Positions 62,596 through 64,000 of a stretch of DNA of 64,000 nt are shown one piece after another. Position numbers and translations under genes: made by a program. Within the stretch, counting starts at the first letter, position 1. Each line of letters starts with the position of its first letter. The stretch covers positions 124,001-188,000 of the forward strand of contig NZ_VAHN01000003.1 of the NCBI RefSeq assembly GCF_005796205.1, read 5' to 3'. The notes beneath the pieces are model-generated. The model was not told where the DNA came from. It saw nothing but the letters and a program-made list of their open reading frames with translations, and did not search any database. This DNA comes from Pseudarthrobacter sp. NamE2 (GTDB lineage Bacteria > Actinomycetota > Actinomycetes > Actinomycetales > Micrococcaceae).

Positions 62596-63333
62596 ATGGA
62601 AGCCGTCAATACTGTAATCCATCCAGAGAAAAGCAAACGGCGGGTCCTCCTGAAGCTCTCGGGTGAGGTCTTCGGCGGTGGCAAGCTGGGTGTCGACCCC
62701 GAAACCGTCCGCGACGTCGCCAAGCAGATCGCGGCAGCCGTGCCCCAGGTCGAGGTGGCCATCGTCGTCGGCGGCGGCAACTTCTTTCGCGGCGCTGAGC
62801 TCTCGCAGAGTGGCATGGACCGCTCCCGGGCCGACTACATGGGCATGCTGGGAACGGTCATGAACTGCCTGGCGCTGCAGGACTTCCTGGAGCAGGCGGG
62901 CGTCGAGACCCGTGTCCAGAGCGCCATCACCATGGGACAGGTGGCGGAAGCCTACATCCCGCGGCGTGCCATCCGGCACATGGAAAAGGGCCGCGTGGTA
63001 ATTTTCGGCGCCGGTGCCGGCCTGCCCTACTTCTCCACGGACACCGTGGCTGCCCAGCGTGCGCTTGAGGTCCACGCCGACGTTGTCCTGATGGCCAAGA
63101 GCGGCGTGGACGCGGTCTACACCGCCGACCCCAAGAAGGACCCCTCAGCAGAACGGCTTGAAACGCTCAGCTACGACGACGCGCTCCGCCGCGACATCCG
63201 CGTCATGGACCAGACGGCCATGACCATGTGCAAGGACAATGACCTCTCCATGGTGGTCTTTGGCATGGAGGGCGAGGGCAATGTCACCCGCGCCATCCTG
63301 GGCGAGAAGCTGGGCACGCTGGTCACAGCCTAG
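62596..63333 (+). CDS. pyrH: Uridylate (UMP) kinase
   Basis: 245 residues from ATG 62596, with GGGAAGG five bases upstream; the longer frame start would overlap the terminator. It phosphorylates UMP to UDP with ATP and is allosterically controlled by GTP and UTP. Motifs of the amino-acid-kinase fold are [62 protein letters not shown] and [16 protein letters not shown]. The N-terminal 12 residues extend beyond the E. coli enzyme. frr follows after 125 bases. Confidence 0.98.
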   Translation: MEAVNTVIHPEKSKRRVLLKLSGEVFGGGKLGVDPETVRDVAKQIAAAVPQVEVAIVVGGGNFFRGAELSQSGMDRSRADYMGMLGTVMNCLALQDFLEQAGVETRVQSAITMGQVAEAYIPRRAIRHMEKGRVVIFGAGAGLPYFSTDTVAAQRALEVHADVVLMAKSGVDAVYTADPKKDPSAERLETLSYDDALRRDIRVMDQTAMTMCKDNDLSMVVFGMEGEGNVTRAILGEKLGTLVTA

Positions 63334-63340
63334 CTGCGGC

Positions 63341-63346
63341 TAGGAT
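63341..63346 (+). promoter_or_regulatory. -10 element and leader hairpin of frr
   Basis: TAGGAT lies right after the pyrH stop. About 15 bases later TTCCGTCCC (63361-63369) pairs perfectly with GGGACGGAA (63383-63391) in the frr leader. frr may therefore have its own promoter. Confidence 0.45.
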
Positions 63347-63458
63347 GTTTTCAGGGAAAGTTCCGTCCCTGCCGTGGCGGCCGGGACGGAAGCAGCAACA
63401 GCCAACGACGCGGACGGGACCTGTAGTTCCGGACCACACCAGAACCTGAGGAGAGACA

Positions 63459-64000
63459 GTGATCGAAGAAACCTTGCTCGAAGCCGAAGAAAAGATGGAC
63501 AAGGCCGTAGAGGTAGCCAAGGAAGACTTCGCTTCCGTCCGCACCGGCAGGGCCAACCCCGGCCTGTACAACAAGGTCCTGGTGGACTACTACGGCTCGC
63601 CCACCCCGCTGCAGCAGTTGGCCTCGTTCGCGATCCCGGACGCCCGGACCATCCTCATCACCCCGTTCGACAAGACCGCCCTGCGCGATATCGAACGCGC
63701 CCTGAGTGACTCCGAGGTGGGCGCCAACCCCTCCAATGACGGCAACGTCATCCGGATCACCATTCCGGAACTGACCAAGGAACGCCGCAAGGAATACGTC
63801 AAAATCGTCAAGACCAAGGGCGAGGACGCGAAGATTTCCATCCGCAACATCCGCCGCAAGGCCAAGGAAACCTTGGACCGCCTGGTCAAGGACGGCGAAG
63901 CGGGCGAGGATGAGGGCACCCGGGCAGAAAAGGAACTGGACGGCATCACCAAGGCCCACGTGGACGGCATCGATGAGCTCCTGAAGCGCAAGGAAGCTGA
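63459..64000 (+). CDS. frr: Ribosome recycling factor, 3' end outside window
   Basis: 180 full codons from GTG 63459, preceded by GAGGAGA; the gene is cut only a few residues before its usual end (about 185 residues). RRF works with EF-G to split post-termination ribosomes. The sequence is canonical: EEKMDKAVEVAKEDFASVRTGRANP, then YYGSPTPLQQLASF, ITPFDKTALRDIERALSDSEVG with NPSNDGNVIRITIPELTKERR, and the C-terminal KAHVDGIDELLKRKEA. Confidence 0.98.
   Translation, partial: MIEETLLEAEEKMDKAVEVAKEDFASVRTGRANPGLYNKVLVDYYGSPTPLQQLASFAIPDARTILITPFDKTALRDIERALSDSEVGANPSNDGNVIRITIPELTKERRKEYVKIVKTKGEDAKISIRNIRRKAKETLDRLVKDGEAGEDEGTRAEKELDGITKAHVDGIDELLKRKEA

Overview
The window reads as chromosomal DNA of a high-GC Gram-positive bacterium of the Micrococcaceae, most like Arthrobacter or Pseudarthrobacter. 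This rests on gene families and layout (dusB-dgt-dnaG, GatCAB, rpsB-tsf-pyrH-frr, a DUF222-HNH nuclease, two SAM-IV-type riboswitches) and on very GC-rich codon use. No rRNA, prophage, insertion sequence or CRISPR array is visible. The genus is inferred and no database was searched.

Region 1 (1-12.8 kb) is a tightly coupled operon resembling a type VII (EssC-like) secretion or phospho-signalling locus. In order it encodes a transglutaminase-fold membrane protein lacking its catalytic Cys, a zinc-ribbon/RDD/FHA membrane protein, a PP2C phosphatase, a zinc-ribbon/FHA protein, a membrane Ser/Thr kinase, an FHA-like protein, a 1,482-residue FHA-FtsK/SpoIIIE ATPase with three P-loop modules, and, after a hairpin, a secreted proline-rich protein with a C-terminal anchor. 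Most junctions overlap by 4-14 bases, so kinase, phosphatase, FHA readers and the ATPase are made together.

Region 2 (12.8-24.6 kb) holds ligA, an inositol-phosphatase-like gene, a GNAT acetyltransferase and a RidA protein, then a CitA/CitB-type two-component system divergent from a citrate-metal transporter, then gatCAB for tRNA-dependent amidation. Region 3 (24.6-35.2 kb) holds a secreted protein, a LysR regulator divergent from a threonine-catabolic operon (tdh, kbl, FAD oxidoreductase, hutI), a DeoR regulator, a CPBP protease, the DUF222-HNH gene and a VOC-fold protein.

Region 4 (35.2-45.7 kb) carries metY and metX, each behind a SAM-IV-type riboswitch, then a SHOCT protein, a decayed winged-helix (AlkZ-like) pseudogene, an SGNH hydrolase, a carboxylesterase, an S4 RNA-binding protein, a DMT transporter, glyS, a GNAT and an alpha/beta hydrolase. 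Region 5 (45.7-58.4 kb) holds a YibE/F protein, dusB-dgt-dnaG, two identical tRNA-Asn genes, small membrane proteins, a Bcr/CflA-type MFS pump, a Holin-X-like protein, a CDP-alcohol phosphatidyltransferase, a DMT transporter, a glycosyltransferase and a CAU tRNA. Region 6 (58.4-64 kb) holds an acyl-CoA dehydrogenase, a degenerate M23 peptidase and rpsB-tsf-pyrH-frr, with frr cut by the window end.

Two signals recur across the window. Many monocistronic genes lack a Shine-Dalgarno site and instead have a -10-like hexamer 6-8 bases before the start codon, which indicates leaderless transcripts and fixes several starts. A palindromic intergenic repeat occurs at 24590-24657 and 44802-44865.
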